Source: an uncultured Neomegalonema sp. (GTDB lineage: Bacteria > Pseudomonadota > Alphaproteobacteria > Rhodobacterales > Rhodobacteraceae). From it: a stretch of 64,000 nt of DNA. Below are positions 25,293-34,781 of this stretch, in pieces. The notes beneath the pieces are model-generated. The model saw only the letters and a program-made list of their open reading frames with translations, was not told the origin of the DNA and searched no databases. Location: the NCBI GenBank assembly GCA_937990185.1, contig CALKBI010000017.1:1-64000 (forward strand). The letters run 5' to 3'. Made by a program: the position numbers and the translations under genes. Within the stretch, counting starts at the first letter, position 1. Every line of letters begins with the position of its first letter.

Positions 25293-26450
25293 ATGACCTA
25301 CGAACTCGACCATCCTGAAATCCGTGAGGCGGTGGCCAAGCTCTGCGAGAGATTTCCGGGTAGTTATTGGCGTGAGTGCGACCGGGCGCAGGCATATCCG
25401 ACTAACTTCGTTCAGGCTCTCACGGAAGCGGGATATCTCTCTGCCCTAATCCCAGAAGAATATGGCGGGCTTGGTCTGCCGCTTTCGGCGGGGTGTGCGA
25501 TACTGGAGGAGGTCCATCGCGCGGGCTGTAACGCGGCGGCGTGTCATGCTCAGATGTATACGATGGGCACACTGCTGCGGCACGGCTCGCCCTCGCAAAA
25601 AGCACAATACCTTCCGCAAATCGCTGACGGATCTTTGCGCCTGCAAGCCTTTGGTGTGACCGAACCGACCAGTGGTACAGATACAGGTGCATTGCGCACG
25701 ACAGCGCGGCTCGAGGGTGATACCTATATCGTCAATGGGCAAAAAATCTGGACGTCTCGTGCGGAACATTCCGACCTGATGATCCTGCTTTGCCGCACAA
25801 CACCACGCGATGAAACGGCAAAGAAAACCGATGGCCTTTCGGTCTTGCTGGTAGATATGCGCGAGGTCCGCGGCAAGAGCCTGACGATCCGGCCCATCCG
25901 CGCGATGATGAACCATTCATCAACCGAGCTGTTCTTCGATGACATGCCGGTCCCTGCCGCCAATCTCATTGGCGAAGAAGGTAAAGGTTTTCGCTATATC
26001 CTCTCGGGGATGAATGCCGAGCGGATATTGATTGCCTCGGAATGTATCGGCGATGCAAAATGGTTTCTATCAAAAGCGTCAGCTTATGCGAGTGAGCGGC
26101 ATATCTTTGACCGCCCCATCGGACAAAATCAAGGCGTCCAATTCCCGCTTGCCAAAGCCTATTCCGAGATGCGCGCTGCTGAACTCATGCTGCGCGAAGC
26201 TGTGCGGCTTTACGAGTCCGGAGCCAATCCAGGCGAAGAAGCTAACCTTGCCAAAATGCTTTGTGCCGATGCGTCATGGGCCGCAGGTGAGGCGTGTCTA
26301 CAAACCCATGGCGGTTTTGGGTTTGCCGAAGAATACGATGTTGAGCGCAAATACCGCGAAGCGCGCCTCTATCAAGTGGCCCCGATCTCAACCAATCTAA
26401 TCCTCAGCTATATTGCCGAGCATGTCTTGGGGATGCCGCGCTCGTATTAA
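25293..26450 (+). CDS. Acyl-CoA dehydrogenase
   Basis: A 385-residue FAD enzyme introducing an alpha-beta double bond into an acyl-CoA and passing electrons to ETF. Signatures: FGVTEPTSGTDTGALRTTA, IVNGQKIWTSRAEHSDLMILLCRT, RPIGQNQGVQFPLAKAYSEM, and QTHGGFGFAEEYDVERKYREARL with the usual ADP-binding and C-terminal elements. The catalytic Glu is expected near the C-terminal segment. It probably works with the CoA-transferase upstream. The substrate chain length cannot be judged. The 3' end overlaps the convergent metallopeptidase-like gene by 4 bases. Confidence 0.93.
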   Translation: MTYELDHPEIREAVAKLCERFPGSYWRECDRAQAYPTNFVQALTEAGYLSALIPEEYGGLGLPLSAGCAILEEVHRAGCNAAACHAQMYTMGTLLRHGSPSQKAQYLPQIADGSLRLQAFGVTEPTSGTDTGALRTTARLEGDTYIVNGQKIWTSRAEHSDLMILLCRTTPRDETAKKTDGLSVLLVDMREVRGKSLTIRPIRAMMNHSSTELFFDDMPVPAANLIGEEGKGFRYILSGMNAERILIASECIGDAKWFLSKASAYASERHIFDRPIGQNQGVQFPLAKAYSEMRAAELMLREAVRLYESGANPGEEANLAKMLCADASWAAGEACLQTHGGFGFAEEYDVERKYREARLYQVAPISTNLILSYIAEHVLGMPRSY

Positions 26451-27130
26451 AATATACCGGCTAATCGGTTCGCCAACGCATTACTGATAGCAGGGTAAGC
26501 CGCTTTGATTTGCCGAGGCGTCAACCCTGATAAACTACCATATGCACTGCGCAGCGCAGTAGTACGGGCCTGGAAATCCGGTTGCGCATTCTCCAATTCG
26601 ATAATGCTCCAATAGGCAGCTTCGTAGTCTTCGTTACCGATATAGTTTGGGCCGATATCAATCCCTGCGCTCTGCACGAACTCTATAGAGTTATATGTCG
26701 CGATGCCCTCTTCCAGAATGCTCGATTGCAAACCCGGACCGATAGGAGACAGAACGTGGATCACCTCATGCCCAAGCTGAAACAATGCCCGCTTTTCGTC
26801 GGTCGCTGTACTTTCAGTGAGCTGAATGACAATATCTTTTCGTCCACCATGCGCACCAGCGTAAAATATCTGGGGCGCGGAAATCCGGGCGAGATCAACC
26901 CCTAGCAAAGTCCAGTCAAGATCACGGCGTCCATACCTGTCTTCCGCGAATTTCAACGCCACACCATAGCGCGTCGCGAGTGTCCACGAAAACGCACATG
27001 AAGCGCCTTCGCCGCAGGGTTCGGCTAGGGCTAATTTTGGGCTGATGTGGACAAGGCCGCTATCTGCATCTGCGGCATTTCCGGTCAAAGCGAGGCTAAC
27101 GGCCACAACGATACTCTTCCAAGCGGTCAT
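26447..27130 (-). CDS. Secreted HExxH-containing protein, putative metallopeptidase
   Basis: A 227-residue exported protein with a signal peptide at about residues 1-21 (WKSIVVAVSLALTGNAADA). The zinc motif GHEVIH gives His121, Glu122 and His125; EEGIATY 15 residues later provides a candidate third ligand (Glu140 or Glu141), as in gluzincins. Two cysteines (39 and 45) could form a small disulfide loop. I recognise no named peptidase family. Substrate and cleavage activity are unknown. It is a monocistronic gene between two convergent or divergent neighbours. Confidence 0.75.
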   Translation of the reverse strand: MTAWKSIVVAVSLALTGNAADADSGLVHISPKLALAEPCGEGASCAFSWTLATRYGVALKFAEDRYGRRDLDWTLLGVDLARISAPQIFYAGAHGGRKDIVIQLTESTATDEKRALFQLGHEVIHVLSPIGPGLQSSILEEGIATYNSIEFVQSAGIDIGPNYIGNEDYEAAYWSIIELENAQPDFQARTTALRSAYGSLSGLTPRQIKAAYPAISNALANRLAGIF

Positions 27131-27321
27131 TTAATGTCCCTTGCTTTGCTCAAACACAGTTAATTCTAAGATAATTTGGCTCGAGATTATGGCTTTTTAT
27201 GTCATCAAATGCTCTCCGCGCAAATCGTATGAGGAGGCTCAACCCATGGTGGGACGTTTTGTATCGTGACGGATGCACTCGCCACAGCTATGCAGGTCAG
27301 ACGATAACCGGAGCCTGCTTT

Positions 27322-28839
27322 ATGACTGCCTACACTTCACTGCGTGACTTTATCGAACGGCTTGAAAAAGACGGTGATCTTGTTCGGATCACTGAGGAAG
27401 TCTCGACTGACCGTGAGATGACCGAGATTCACAAACGAGTCCTCCATGCGGGCGGGCCTGCATTGCTGTTTGAGAATGTGGTGCAAGAAGATGGCAGCAA
27501 GGCAGAGATGCCTGTGCTTTGTAACCTGTTCGGCACGGTTGAGCGTGTGGCGCGGGGCGTTACCCTCGACGGTAAAGAACGGCGGACTGGACAAGAATTG
27601 CGCGAAGTCGGTGAACTCCTCGCCTTTTTGCGTCAACCGGAACCGCCGCGCGGCATCAAGGAAGCCATGGGCCTGCTCCCGCTGGCGAAAACTGTACTGA
27701 CCATGAAGCCGAAAGGTTTTGGCGGAATGCTTGGCAAAAAAGCGCCTTGTCAGGAAGTGGTTTTGACCGGCGATGATATCGACCTCGACCGTCTCCCGAT
27801 CCAGACTTGCTGGCCAGACGAAGCCGGACCGCTCGTGACATGGCCACTGGTTGTGACGCGCGGACCATCGGGTAAGCGCGAAGACGATTACAACCTCGGC
27901 ATTTACCGGATGCAGAAGCTCGGCAAAAACAAGTTGATTATGCGTTGGCTCAAACATCGCGGCGGCGCACAGCATCACCGGCGTTGGAAAGGTGAAAAGC
28001 CCGAGCCGCTGCCCGCCGCAGCAGTCCTTGGCGCTGATCCCGGGACAATCCTCGCCGCCGTAACGCCAGTGCCGGATAACCTCAGCGAATATCACTTTGC
28101 AGGATTGCTGCGCGGCAAACCGGCGGAGCTTGCCGATTGCGTGACACAACCAATTAAAGTGCCAGCCACAGCAGAGATTATTCTCGAGGGCACAGTGAGC
28201 CTTGATGAATATGCCGATGAAGGCCCGTTCGGTGATCACACCGGGTACTATAACTCGGTCGAGCAATTTCCGGTCTTCACCGTCACCGCGATAACGATGC
28301 GCGAAAAGCCGATTTACCTCTCGACCTACACCGGACGTCCACCGGATGAACCAGCAATCCTCGGCGAAGCACTCAACGAGGTCTTTATCCCACTCTTACA
28401 GGCACAGTTCCCCGAGATCGTCGATTTCTGGCTCCCGCCGGAGGGGTGCAGCTATCGCATCGCTGTTATCTCGATGAAGAAAGCCTATCCCGGTCATGCA
28501 AAGCGCGTGATGATGGGCGCATGGTCTTACCTGCGCCAGTTCATGTACACCAAGTTTGTCATTGTGGTGGATGAAGGGATTAACTGTCGGTCATGGGATG
28601 ATGTCTGGTGGGCGGTCACCACCCGCATGGACCCCGCCCGTGATCTGACGATCATAGAGAACACGCCGATTGATTACCTTGATTTCGCCTCGCCGGTCTC
28701 CGGCCTTGGCTCCAAAGTCGGTTTCGACGCCACCGATAAATGGGAAGGCGAAACCGACCGCGAATGGGGCAAAGTCCTCGACATGGACGAGGAGACCATC
28801 GCCAAAGTCGATGCGAAATGGGATAAGTTAGGGCTTTAA
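27322..28839 (+). CDS. ubiD: UbiD family decarboxylase
   Basis: A 505-residue prenylated-FMN-dependent decarboxylase. I start it at ATG 27322 (CCGGAG upstream; [14 protein letters not shown]), giving the family length; the earlier in-frame start at 27199 would add 41 unrelated residues. The core motif [19 protein letters not shown] carries the conserved Glu residues of the E-R-E triad. Best guess is 4-hydroxy-3-polyprenylbenzoate decarboxylase of ubiquinone synthesis (UbiD), since other UbiD-family members form distinct operons, but no ubiX-like gene is present in the window. The 3' end overlaps the next convergent gene by 4 bases. Confidence 0.9.
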   Translation: MTAYTSLRDFIERLEKDGDLVRITEEVSTDREMTEIHKRVLHAGGPALLFENVVQEDGSKAEMPVLCNLFGTVERVARGVTLDGKERRTGQELREVGELLAFLRQPEPPRGIKEAMGLLPLAKTVLTMKPKGFGGMLGKKAPCQEVVLTGDDIDLDRLPIQTCWPDEAGPLVTWPLVVTRGPSGKREDDYNLGIYRMQKLGKNKLIMRWLKHRGGAQHHRRWKGEKPEPLPAAAVLGADPGTILAAVTPVPDNLSEYHFAGLLRGKPAELADCVTQPIKVPATAEIILEGTVSLDEYADEGPFGDHTGYYNSVEQFPVFTVTAITMREKPIYLSTYTGRPPDEPAILGEALNEVFIPLLQAQFPEIVDFWLPPEGCSYRIAVISMKKAYPGHAKRVMMGAWSYLRQFMYTKFVIVVDEGINCRSWDDVWWAVTTRMDPARDLTIIENTPIDYLDFASPVSGLGSKVGFDATDKWEGETDREWGKVLDMDEETIAKVDAKWDKLGL

Positions 28840-30311
28840 ATCTCCCGAATAGCGCGTCCGGCAAAATCCGGGGCGGGAAGGTCTTTGTGTCCGCCTTCCC
28901 ATATAGCGGCAAGGCGCGCGGGGACCGGCTCCTCCAACGGTGTCGCCCTGCCCGCTTTTGTATCGACACTTAGCATCATGTGTTCCCCGGTTGCCAAGAC
29001 TTCGCCAGTCTCAGCCTCGCGCATGATATGGCACAGACGCACGCGCTTTTCATCATAACCGAGAAGCTGCGTCTCAAGGGCAAGCGGCTTTCCGGCGGCA
29101 ACTTCTTGGACATGGCGGATATGGCTTTCAACGGTGTAGATTGATCGCTCCCGCGCCATGTACGCACTATCCATGCCGATATTTGTCAGGAAAGCATCGG
29201 TCGCGTCACCGAACACATGCAGGTAACGAAACTCTGTCATGTGGCCATTATAATCGACCCATTCAGGCAGCACCCGCGCCGTGTGTAACGGCAAAGGCTT
29301 GGATGCATCGTGCTCGACCGTACCGCCAAAAGACGCCTCGCGGAGTTGCTTTTCATAAGCGGCCAGCGTCTCGCCTGCCCCCCAAGGTTTTACTTTAAGA
29401 GCCTGCAAAATACCGACGAGGTTATCATCGCGAATACGCTCTAACTCGCGGATAGAATGATGACCTGATTGCGCATCAGATTGTCCCGCGATCAGATCAA
29501 CCAGCTCATCGGTAAATTCCGGCACATCCATCAATTTGGTCCACGGGAACGTAAGGCATGGCCCGAACTGCGCCATGAAGTGTTTCATGCCCGCTTCGCC
29601 GCCTGCTACGCGATATGTCTCGAACAACCCCATTTGCGCCCAGCGGAGTCCAAAACCAAAACGAATAGCATCGTCAATTTCTTCCGTGGTTGCGATCCCG
29701 TCTTTCACGAGCCACAGCGCTTCGCGCCAGACTGCCTCTAAAAACCGATCAGCAATGTGAGCGTCGATTTCCTTACGGACAACCAGCGGCTTCATACCGA
29801 GCGGAGGCAAAACAGCTTCGGCAAAAGCCAACGTCTCAGGTGACGTTGCCGGAGACGGAACCAGCTCAACGAGTGGCAGCAAATAAACCGGATTAAACGG
29901 ATGCGCCACAAGGATTGAACCGGAATTCACCGCTCCCTCTTGCAGCTCAGATGGCTTGAAGCCTGACGTAGAAGACCCGATCAAAGTGTCAGGCGCGCTC
30001 GCTTGGATTTCGGCAAAAACCTTATGCTTGAGTGCGAGAACTTCAGAGACACTTTCCTGAATCCACTGTGCGCCTTCTACGGCTTCGGCAATACTATCTG
30101 CATAGGTGATGGTTCCGGGTTTTGGCAAAGGCGCAACACAAAGCACCCGCAAAGCACGCTCGGCATTTGCATAAACTTCACCAATCTTACGAGGCGCTTC
30201 CGGGTCGGGATCAAAGACGGCGACATCAATCCCATTCAATGCAAACCGAGCGGCCCAACCGCCCCCGATAACACCACCGCCGATAATGGCTGCTTTGCTG
30301 AAATTGGTCAT
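28836..30311 (-). CDS. L-carnitine dehydrogenase fused to betainyl-CoA thioesterase-like domain
   Basis: A 491-residue two-domain protein. Residues 1-320 form a 3-hydroxyacyl-CoA dehydrogenase-like NAD domain ([13 protein letters not shown] at 11-23; [19 protein letters not shown]; helical part [20 protein letters not shown]). This matches L-carnitine 3-dehydrogenase (EC 1.1.1.108), which oxidises carnitine to 3-dehydrocarnitine. Residues about 345-490 form a hotdog thioesterase ([17 protein letters not shown]). The same fusion is known from rhizobial carnitine dehydrogenases, where the second domain hydrolyses betainyl-CoA. A CaiD-like operon lies 10 kb away. The beta-keto acid cleavage enzyme expected between the two reactions is not in the window. 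Confidence 0.86.
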   Translation of the reverse strand: MTNFSKAAIIGGGVIGGGWAARFALNGIDVAVFDPDPEAPRKIGEVYANAERALRVLCVAPLPKPGTITYADSIAEAVEGAQWIQESVSEVLALKHKVFAEIQASAPDTLIGSSTSGFKPSELQEGAVNSGSILVAHPFNPVYLLPLVELVPSPATSPETLAFAEAVLPPLGMKPLVVRKEIDAHIADRFLEAVWREALWLVKDGIATTEEIDDAIRFGFGLRWAQMGLFETYRVAGGEAGMKHFMAQFGPCLTFPWTKLMDVPEFTDELVDLIAGQSDAQSGHHSIRELERIRDDNLVGILQALKVKPWGAGETLAAYEKQLREASFGGTVEHDASKPLPLHTARVLPEWVDYNGHMTEFRYLHVFGDATDAFLTNIGMDSAYMARERSIYTVESHIRHVQEVAAGKPLALETQLLGYDEKRVRLCHIMREAETGEVLATGEHMMLSVDTKAGRATPLEEPVPARLAAIWEGGHKDLPAPDFAGRAIREI

Positions 30312-30506
30312 AACCCGGCTCCGTCGATTACAAAATTCACGCGCTATCGTTGGCAGAAGATCGCGAATGGGGAAAGTGAATTTCGTCGCTAACGAATTTT
30401 ACTAAGATACGAGCGCTATGAATGCGCAAATACAGCCAATAAGCGCATTAACTAGACATCTCCCCTATTTGCATTGCATGTTCCTATCACAATAGTGAGG
30501 TACATA

Positions 30507-31526
30507 ATGTCAAATTTGCCAAACGTAATAAGCCGTGGCGAGACTTCTCGTCTATTCCCCGTACTATCAGAAACATCGAAAGAAGGCAGAGCTACCGCAG
30601 TTTTCCTTTCCTGTTTAGCGAACGTATTCGAGTATGGCAGTGGTTTGCTATCATCTGTTGGGCAGCGCGTTGGTACACGTGCAAAAATTGAGTGCTTCAC
30701 TGAGGTCGGTTTCGCAACGTCAAAAGGCGACTCGAAATTACGGCCTGACGGATTGATTGTCTTGACTGTTGGTTCAAGAAAATGGACAGCGCTAGTCGAA
30801 GCTAAAGTTGGGGCAAACAATTTAACAACGGAACAGATTGAAGGGTATTTGGCGCTCGCTCAAACACACAAAATAGATGCGGTAATATCAATCTCTAACG
30901 AATTTTCTGCCGCTCCTCAGTTGCACCCATTGGCTATTAAGCAGCGAGCATCTTCAAAAGTCTCCCTCTATCATTGGTCATGGATGTATCTGCTTACAGA
31001 GGCAGATTTATTGCTCACTAATCAAGAAGTTTTAGATATTGGTCAACGGTATATTTTATCGGAATTGGTTAGGTTTCTTACGCATCCAAGTGCTGGCGTT
31101 AAAGGGTTTGATGCCATGCCTAAATCTTGGGGAGAAATGTGTGGAGCCGTGCGCGCAGGAGCACCTATCGGTACAAGTTCTGCTGACGCACGAGAAGTGA
31201 TCGGAGCATGGCATCAAGAAGTAAGAGATTTGAGTTTGATTTTGAGTAGACAAGTCGGTGTAGAAGTAACAAACCGATTGCCGCGTGCCCTGATGGGAGA
31301 CGCAACCGCGAGATTGAAATCTGACCTCGCAGATTTATCGAACACCAAATGTTTGACGGCTTGTCTCCAAGTTCCCGCCGCTGCCGCTCCGATTGATGTA
31401 TGCGTCAACATCGCTCAAAGAACCATCACATCATCTGCAAAGATCAAGGCTCCTGAAGACAAAAAAAAGCACAAAAGCCCGATTAAACTGGGTGTTAAAG
31501 CAACTACAAAAAACGCCCGAAAATGA
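30507..31526 (+). CDS. PD-(D/E)XK nuclease-like protein, frame ends early after an A8 tract
   Basis: A 339-residue open frame with an AGTGAGG box before its ATG. Residues 79-100 show a PD-(D/E)XK pattern: RPDG (Asp81), then VEAK (Glu98, Lys100), flanked by conserved-looking IECFTEV and TTEQIEGYLALA. It resembles a family of stand-alone proteins with this nuclease-like core, some annotated loosely as stress-response proteins; function is unknown. After EDKKK the frame runs into a low-complexity tail (KHKSPIKLG...) and stops, while a sensible continuation (ARLNWVLKQLQKTPENDLHI) lies in the +1 frame. Loss of one A from the A8 at 31461-31468 would join them into about 480 residues. The gene looks A/T-rich and may be acquired. 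Confidence 0.7.
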   Translation: MSNLPNVISRGETSRLFPVLSETSKEGRATAVFLSCLANVFEYGSGLLSSVGQRVGTRAKIECFTEVGFATSKGDSKLRPDGLIVLTVGSRKWTALVEAKVGANNLTTEQIEGYLALAQTHKIDAVISISNEFSAAPQLHPLAIKQRASSKVSLYHWSWMYLLTEADLLLTNQEVLDIGQRYILSELVRFLTHPSAGVKGFDAMPKSWGEMCGAVRAGAPIGTSSADAREVIGAWHQEVRDLSLILSRQVGVEVTNRLPRALMGDATARLKSDLADLSNTKCLTACLQVPAAAAPIDVCVNIAQRTITSSAKIKAPEDKKKHKSPIKLGVKATTKNARK

Positions 31527-31950
31527 CTTGCACATTCGACTTTATTGGCCGGGACGTGGACCACATACACAACATACTCTTAGTGCATTGCGCACTGATC
31601 TTAACATTGCCGATCAAGGTCGCGAAAAAGTGCAAGTCAGAGAAATCGAAATTTGTCTTGTTCGTGAGTTAGGTGGACGTTTTGCTCAGTCGAAAAACTT
31701 CATCAAAGATCTCGAAACTGCGGTTCCTGATTTTTATGAAAATGTGATGCAGTATCTAAAGGCATGGCAACCACCTGCGCCCCGAATGCGCGAAGGACGA
31801 AGCGATGCTTCTGATGTTACGCCTGCTGCATTAGCGGCTACGGTAGAAGTACATCAAGAGCGTACCATATCGACGCCCATACCTTTAAACGATCACCAAG
31901 AGTCCGAACCTCAAATGATACCGCCACAAACGTCCGGGGGTGAGATCTAA
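31393..31950 (+). pseudogene. 3' portion of the frameshifted PD-(D/E)XK-like gene
   Basis: This frame continues the preceding gene after a one-base shift in the A8 tract at 31461-31468. The meaningful part starts near 31469 (ARLNWVLKQLQ, LYWPGRGPHTQHTLSALR, REIEICLVRELGGRFAQSKNFI) and ends with a Pro/Ser/Thr-rich tail. No ribosome-binding site suggests independent translation. It could reflect a true pseudogene, a sequencing error in the homopolymer, or expression through slippage at the A tract. Confidence 0.6.
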
Positions 31951-31958
31951 TTTCATAT

Positions 31959-32516
31959 TCACTGCGGCGTTAGGGTCAGTTGGTTGGTGTCATAACCATT
32001 CTTTTGCAAGGCTTTGATGCCGCGTTGCAGGCGGGCGTTGCTTATCTTTGGTTGGCGGGCCAGAATCCAACCCGCAAAACCATTTGGCGTGCCGACGACG
32101 ACGGTTTCATAACCCTCATCAATGTCGAGAATCCAATAATCGCCCGAGGTGAAGGGCACATAAGGCAAAAAATCGACTTTGAGCTTTGCGCCACTCGCAT
32201 CTACGGCTTCGGCTGATGCCGTTGCCGAACGCGGTTCCGCACTCAACGATCCATCTCGGCATGAGTTTTTAACGATGACAGAACCGTCAGTGTTTAGTGC
32301 GTACTCAGCGGTCACGCCAACGCATCCCTCTTCAAAGAAAACTGGAAACCGTGCAATTTCGTACCAAAGCCCCTGATATCTTTCGAGATCTACCGAAGCT
32401 ACTGTAGAGATCGGAACCGATTGATCCCTATAGTCGCCACCGCTCGCACAGGCGGATAGGACCATAGCGACAAAGCCTGTCATGGCGATTCGAATTGTGT
32501 TTCTGCGATATGTCAT
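31959..32516 (-). CDS. blc: Lipocalin family outer-membrane lipoprotein (Blc-like)
   Basis: A 185-residue bacterial lipocalin. The signal peptide ends in the lipobox LSAC (Cys23), followed by Ala, so outer-membrane location is likely. The lipocalin signature GLWYEIARFPV is at 49-59, and the segment GDYWILDIDEGYETVVVGTP plus GFAGWILARQP matches Blc. These proteins bind lysophospholipids or fatty acids and help with envelope repair. It is monocistronic, convergent with the frameshifted nuclease-like gene. Confidence 0.92.
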   Translation of the reverse strand: MTYRRNTIRIAMTGFVAMVLSACASGGDYRDQSVPISTVASVDLERYQGLWYEIARFPVFFEEGCVGVTAEYALNTDGSVIVKNSCRDGSLSAEPRSATASAEAVDASGAKLKVDFLPYVPFTSGDYWILDIDEGYETVVVGTPNGFAGWILARQPKISNARLQRGIKALQKNGYDTNQLTLTPQ

Positions 32517-32595
32517 CGGCTCTCACGTATTAAAATGTTCACTGTACTAATTGTGCTATTTCTACGCGCAGGCAAGAGCATCACGCCATACGGCA

Positions 32596-33444
32596 TCAAC
32601 GCGCGTGAGAAGCCAGTTGAACTTCAAAGCGTTCGAGGTCATCCGTAAAATCATGACTCGCGAGATAGGAATACTCATCAGGTCGACGCGTCGCGATAGG
32701 GTCAGCAGGGTCTGAGCCGGGCATACCCGGATGGCACATGATCAAAGTGTGATCTTCTCGCCTTGCCACCTTTTGCAACCATCCTTGCATCAATGTCCGG
32801 AAAGATTGTGCAGGGTCAAACGTGTTTACGCCGTAAAACCGATCATTATAGCGCAAACCTGCACTGGCCAGCCGCCCTTTCTGTCTGCGCGACATTGCCG
32901 CGAGCAACACCGCTCTGAGATTCGGCGAGAAGAACAAATCCGATATAGGCGAGTCGCAACATCTAACCCAACAAGACCCGGCTTTAGCCTCCCCCAGCCG
33001 CGACACCACCAAATTAACGACCTCATCTCTGATGCCGGGAAAGATTTGGACATGCTGATGACCATCAACAAAATCCGGCTTACGGCCAAATGCAGATTCA
33101 AAGGCATTAAACTGGCGTTCGAGTTCAAGGAAAACTTCTGCGCGATTGATGCGTCTAAGGTGACTCTTGATTAACAACTGTTCAACCTGAGGAAGCACAA
33201 CTTCTTCCGTAAGTTTCGGCATTGCAGCAAGAGGCGCATATTCCGTCAAAGTCAGATGCAGTCCAATTTCTACTGGAAGAGGTGCTTCGCTAACAGCTTC
33301 GAGCAAGGTAGGCGCATTGAACGCATTGCCGACGGCCATACAGCTAACGGCATTTAATCTCCCATCACGAACGAGAGCATTGATTGCATTATTCACCTCG
33401 GAATTGAGACCATAATCATCGGCGCACAAAGTAAAAGAGACCAA
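32596..33444 (-). CDS. ChbG/HpnK (YdjC) family deacetylase
   Basis: A 282-residue carbohydrate deacetylase of the YdjC superfamily. Metal/catalytic motifs: CADDYGLN near the N-terminus (Asp pair), GLHLTLTEY, DGHQHVQIFPG (HxH), and IMCHPG near the C-terminus. Members deacetylate N-acetylglucosamine units in chitooligosaccharides or hopanoid lipids (HpnK). It is divergent from a GT2 gene that begins a small envelope-glycan cluster, so a sugar substrate on the cell surface or a lipid-linked sugar is likely. No hopanoid gene is in the window. Confidence 0.88.
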   Translation of the reverse strand: MVSFTLCADDYGLNSEVNNAINALVRDGRLNAVSCMAVGNAFNAPTLLEAVSEAPLPVEIGLHLTLTEYAPLAAMPKLTEEVVLPQVEQLLIKSHLRRINRAEVFLELERQFNAFESAFGRKPDFVDGHQHVQIFPGIRDEVVNLVVSRLGEAKAGSCWVRCCDSPISDLFFSPNLRAVLLAAMSRRQKGRLASAGLRYNDRFYGVNTFDPAQSFRTLMQGWLQKVARREDHTLIMCHPGMPGSDPADPIATRRPDEYSYLASHDFTDDLERFEVQLASHAR

Positions 33445-33530
33445 AGAAATTTCCTTTTTACGTCGAGTACACGGAACTTTGAACCAGATGGCAGAAAAAG
33501 CACGTTAGGTATGTTGTTACATACTGCCGT

Positions 33531-34610
33531 ATGCGTCATATTGCGTACAATCTCAACACAGTAGGTGATGTTCTGACTGCTACACTCATACCAGCATCTG
33601 TTCTTACAGATTCCCCTGAAGAGGTGGTTTTGTCGGTTGTTATTCCAACCTTCAATGAAGAGTCTTCAATAGAGTTTCTTTTCGCGCGCTTGATGCCTGT
33701 CCTCGATGCATTGTCCGTGAAGTGCGAAGTGATCGTTGTTGATGATGGCAGTCGTGATGAGACTTCCTCGAGAGTCGCAGCATGTCGTGCAAATGATCAG
33801 CGGATAAAGCTCGTTCGCTTCAGCAGAAATTTCGGAAAAGAAGCAGCCCTTAGTGCGGGCTTAGAACATGCGTCCGGTCGAGCAATCGTACAGATAGATG
33901 GTGACCTGCAGCATCCCCCGGAAATAATCTCTTCGTTCTTCGAGGCATGGCAGAATGGGTACGAGATAATATACGGCACACGCCGCTCACGTGACGATGA
34001 ACCGTGGTTGCGCCGCAAGTTCAAAATGGGTTTTTACCGCCTTTTCGCAGCAATTTCCGAAGTCGAGTTACTCAAAGGTGCTGGTGATTTCATCTTACTT
34101 GATCGTAAAGTTGCGGACGCCTTGTTACGCCTCCCGGAACGTGGTCGCTTCACCAAAGGACTTTACGCTTGGGTAGGATACAAACGAAAAGCCATTCCTT
34201 TTGATGTAGCCCCTCGTGATCATGGTGTATCTGGATGGAGTCCGAGGCATCTTCGCCGCTTTGCTCTTGATGCGATTACGGCATTCGGTTCAGTGCCCCT
34301 AAAGATTTGGAGCTATATCGGTTTGCTCCTCGCAATCCCTTCTTTTGCATACGGCGCATTCCTCACGATCAGGACAATGATCTATGGTATTGAGACACCG
34401 GGTTACGCATCATTGATGGTTGCGCTGTGTTTCTTTTCCGGCGTGCAGCTTTTAGGGCTTGGCATCATCGGCGAATATCTGAGCCGTGTTCTGATCGAGG
34501 TAAAACAGCGCCCACTTTATCTTGTGACAGAAACAATAGGCTTCGATCCAAACCCAGAAACGAAGTCTACAGCTAAAGAGAAACCTATTTCACGGCGACG
34601 AGCATCTTAA
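33531..34610 (+). CDS. GT2 polyprenyl-phosphate glycosyltransferase (ArnC/GtrB-like)
   Basis: A 359-residue GT2 enzyme with a GT-A domain at about 30-250 (VVIPTFNEESSIEFL, VVDDGSRDETSS, the DxD in QIDGDLQHPPE, and GVSGWSPRHLRRFALDAI) and two C-terminal transmembrane helices (about 265-335). It should transfer a sugar from a nucleotide donor to undecaprenyl phosphate, as for ArnC and GtrB. A GtrA flippase-like gene and a large YfhO-like membrane protein follow on the same strand, consistent with lipid-linked sugar donor export and use in the periplasm. The first Met is probably right, though a start a few codons inside is possible. Confidence 0.9.
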   Translation: MRHIAYNLNTVGDVLTATLIPASVLTDSPEEVVLSVVIPTFNEESSIEFLFARLMPVLDALSVKCEVIVVDDGSRDETSSRVAACRANDQRIKLVRFSRNFGKEAALSAGLEHASGRAIVQIDGDLQHPPEIISSFFEAWQNGYEIIYGTRRSRDDEPWLRRKFKMGFYRLFAAISEVELLKGAGDFILLDRKVADALLRLPERGRFTKGLYAWVGYKRKAIPFDVAPRDHGVSGWSPRHLRRFALDAITAFGSVPLKIWSYIGLLLAIPSFAYGAFLTIRTMIYGIETPGYASLMVALCFFSGVQLLGLGIIGEYLSRVLIEVKQRPLYLVTETIGFDPNPETKSTAKEKPISRRRAS

Positions 34611-34781
34611 TGGTCAGCATCATTTACAACGAATTGTCCTTACGACCATGGATGACCAAAAATAGAACGCGGACCGAAGACCATTCTCATTAGTTGTAGT
34701 CTTTAGCTGTACGTGAAAACTTCCCGGCAGAACCAGATATACTTCGCCCTATTTCGGTGATTGCTCTGGATATTCGCCATT

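Noticed and set aside
22749-26450. CoA-transferase and acyl-CoA dehydrogenase as CaiB and CaiA of a carnitine operon
   Set aside because: General family resemblance only. The distinct CaiD match and its operon at 39.9-43.9 kb fit carnitine better; these two probably serve another acid.
27337-28266. 309-residue open frame on the strand opposite the UbiD gene
   Set aside because: It lies entirely within the ubiD coding region, has no family resemblance or ribosome-binding site, and its composition is what a shadow of a GC-biased gene gives.
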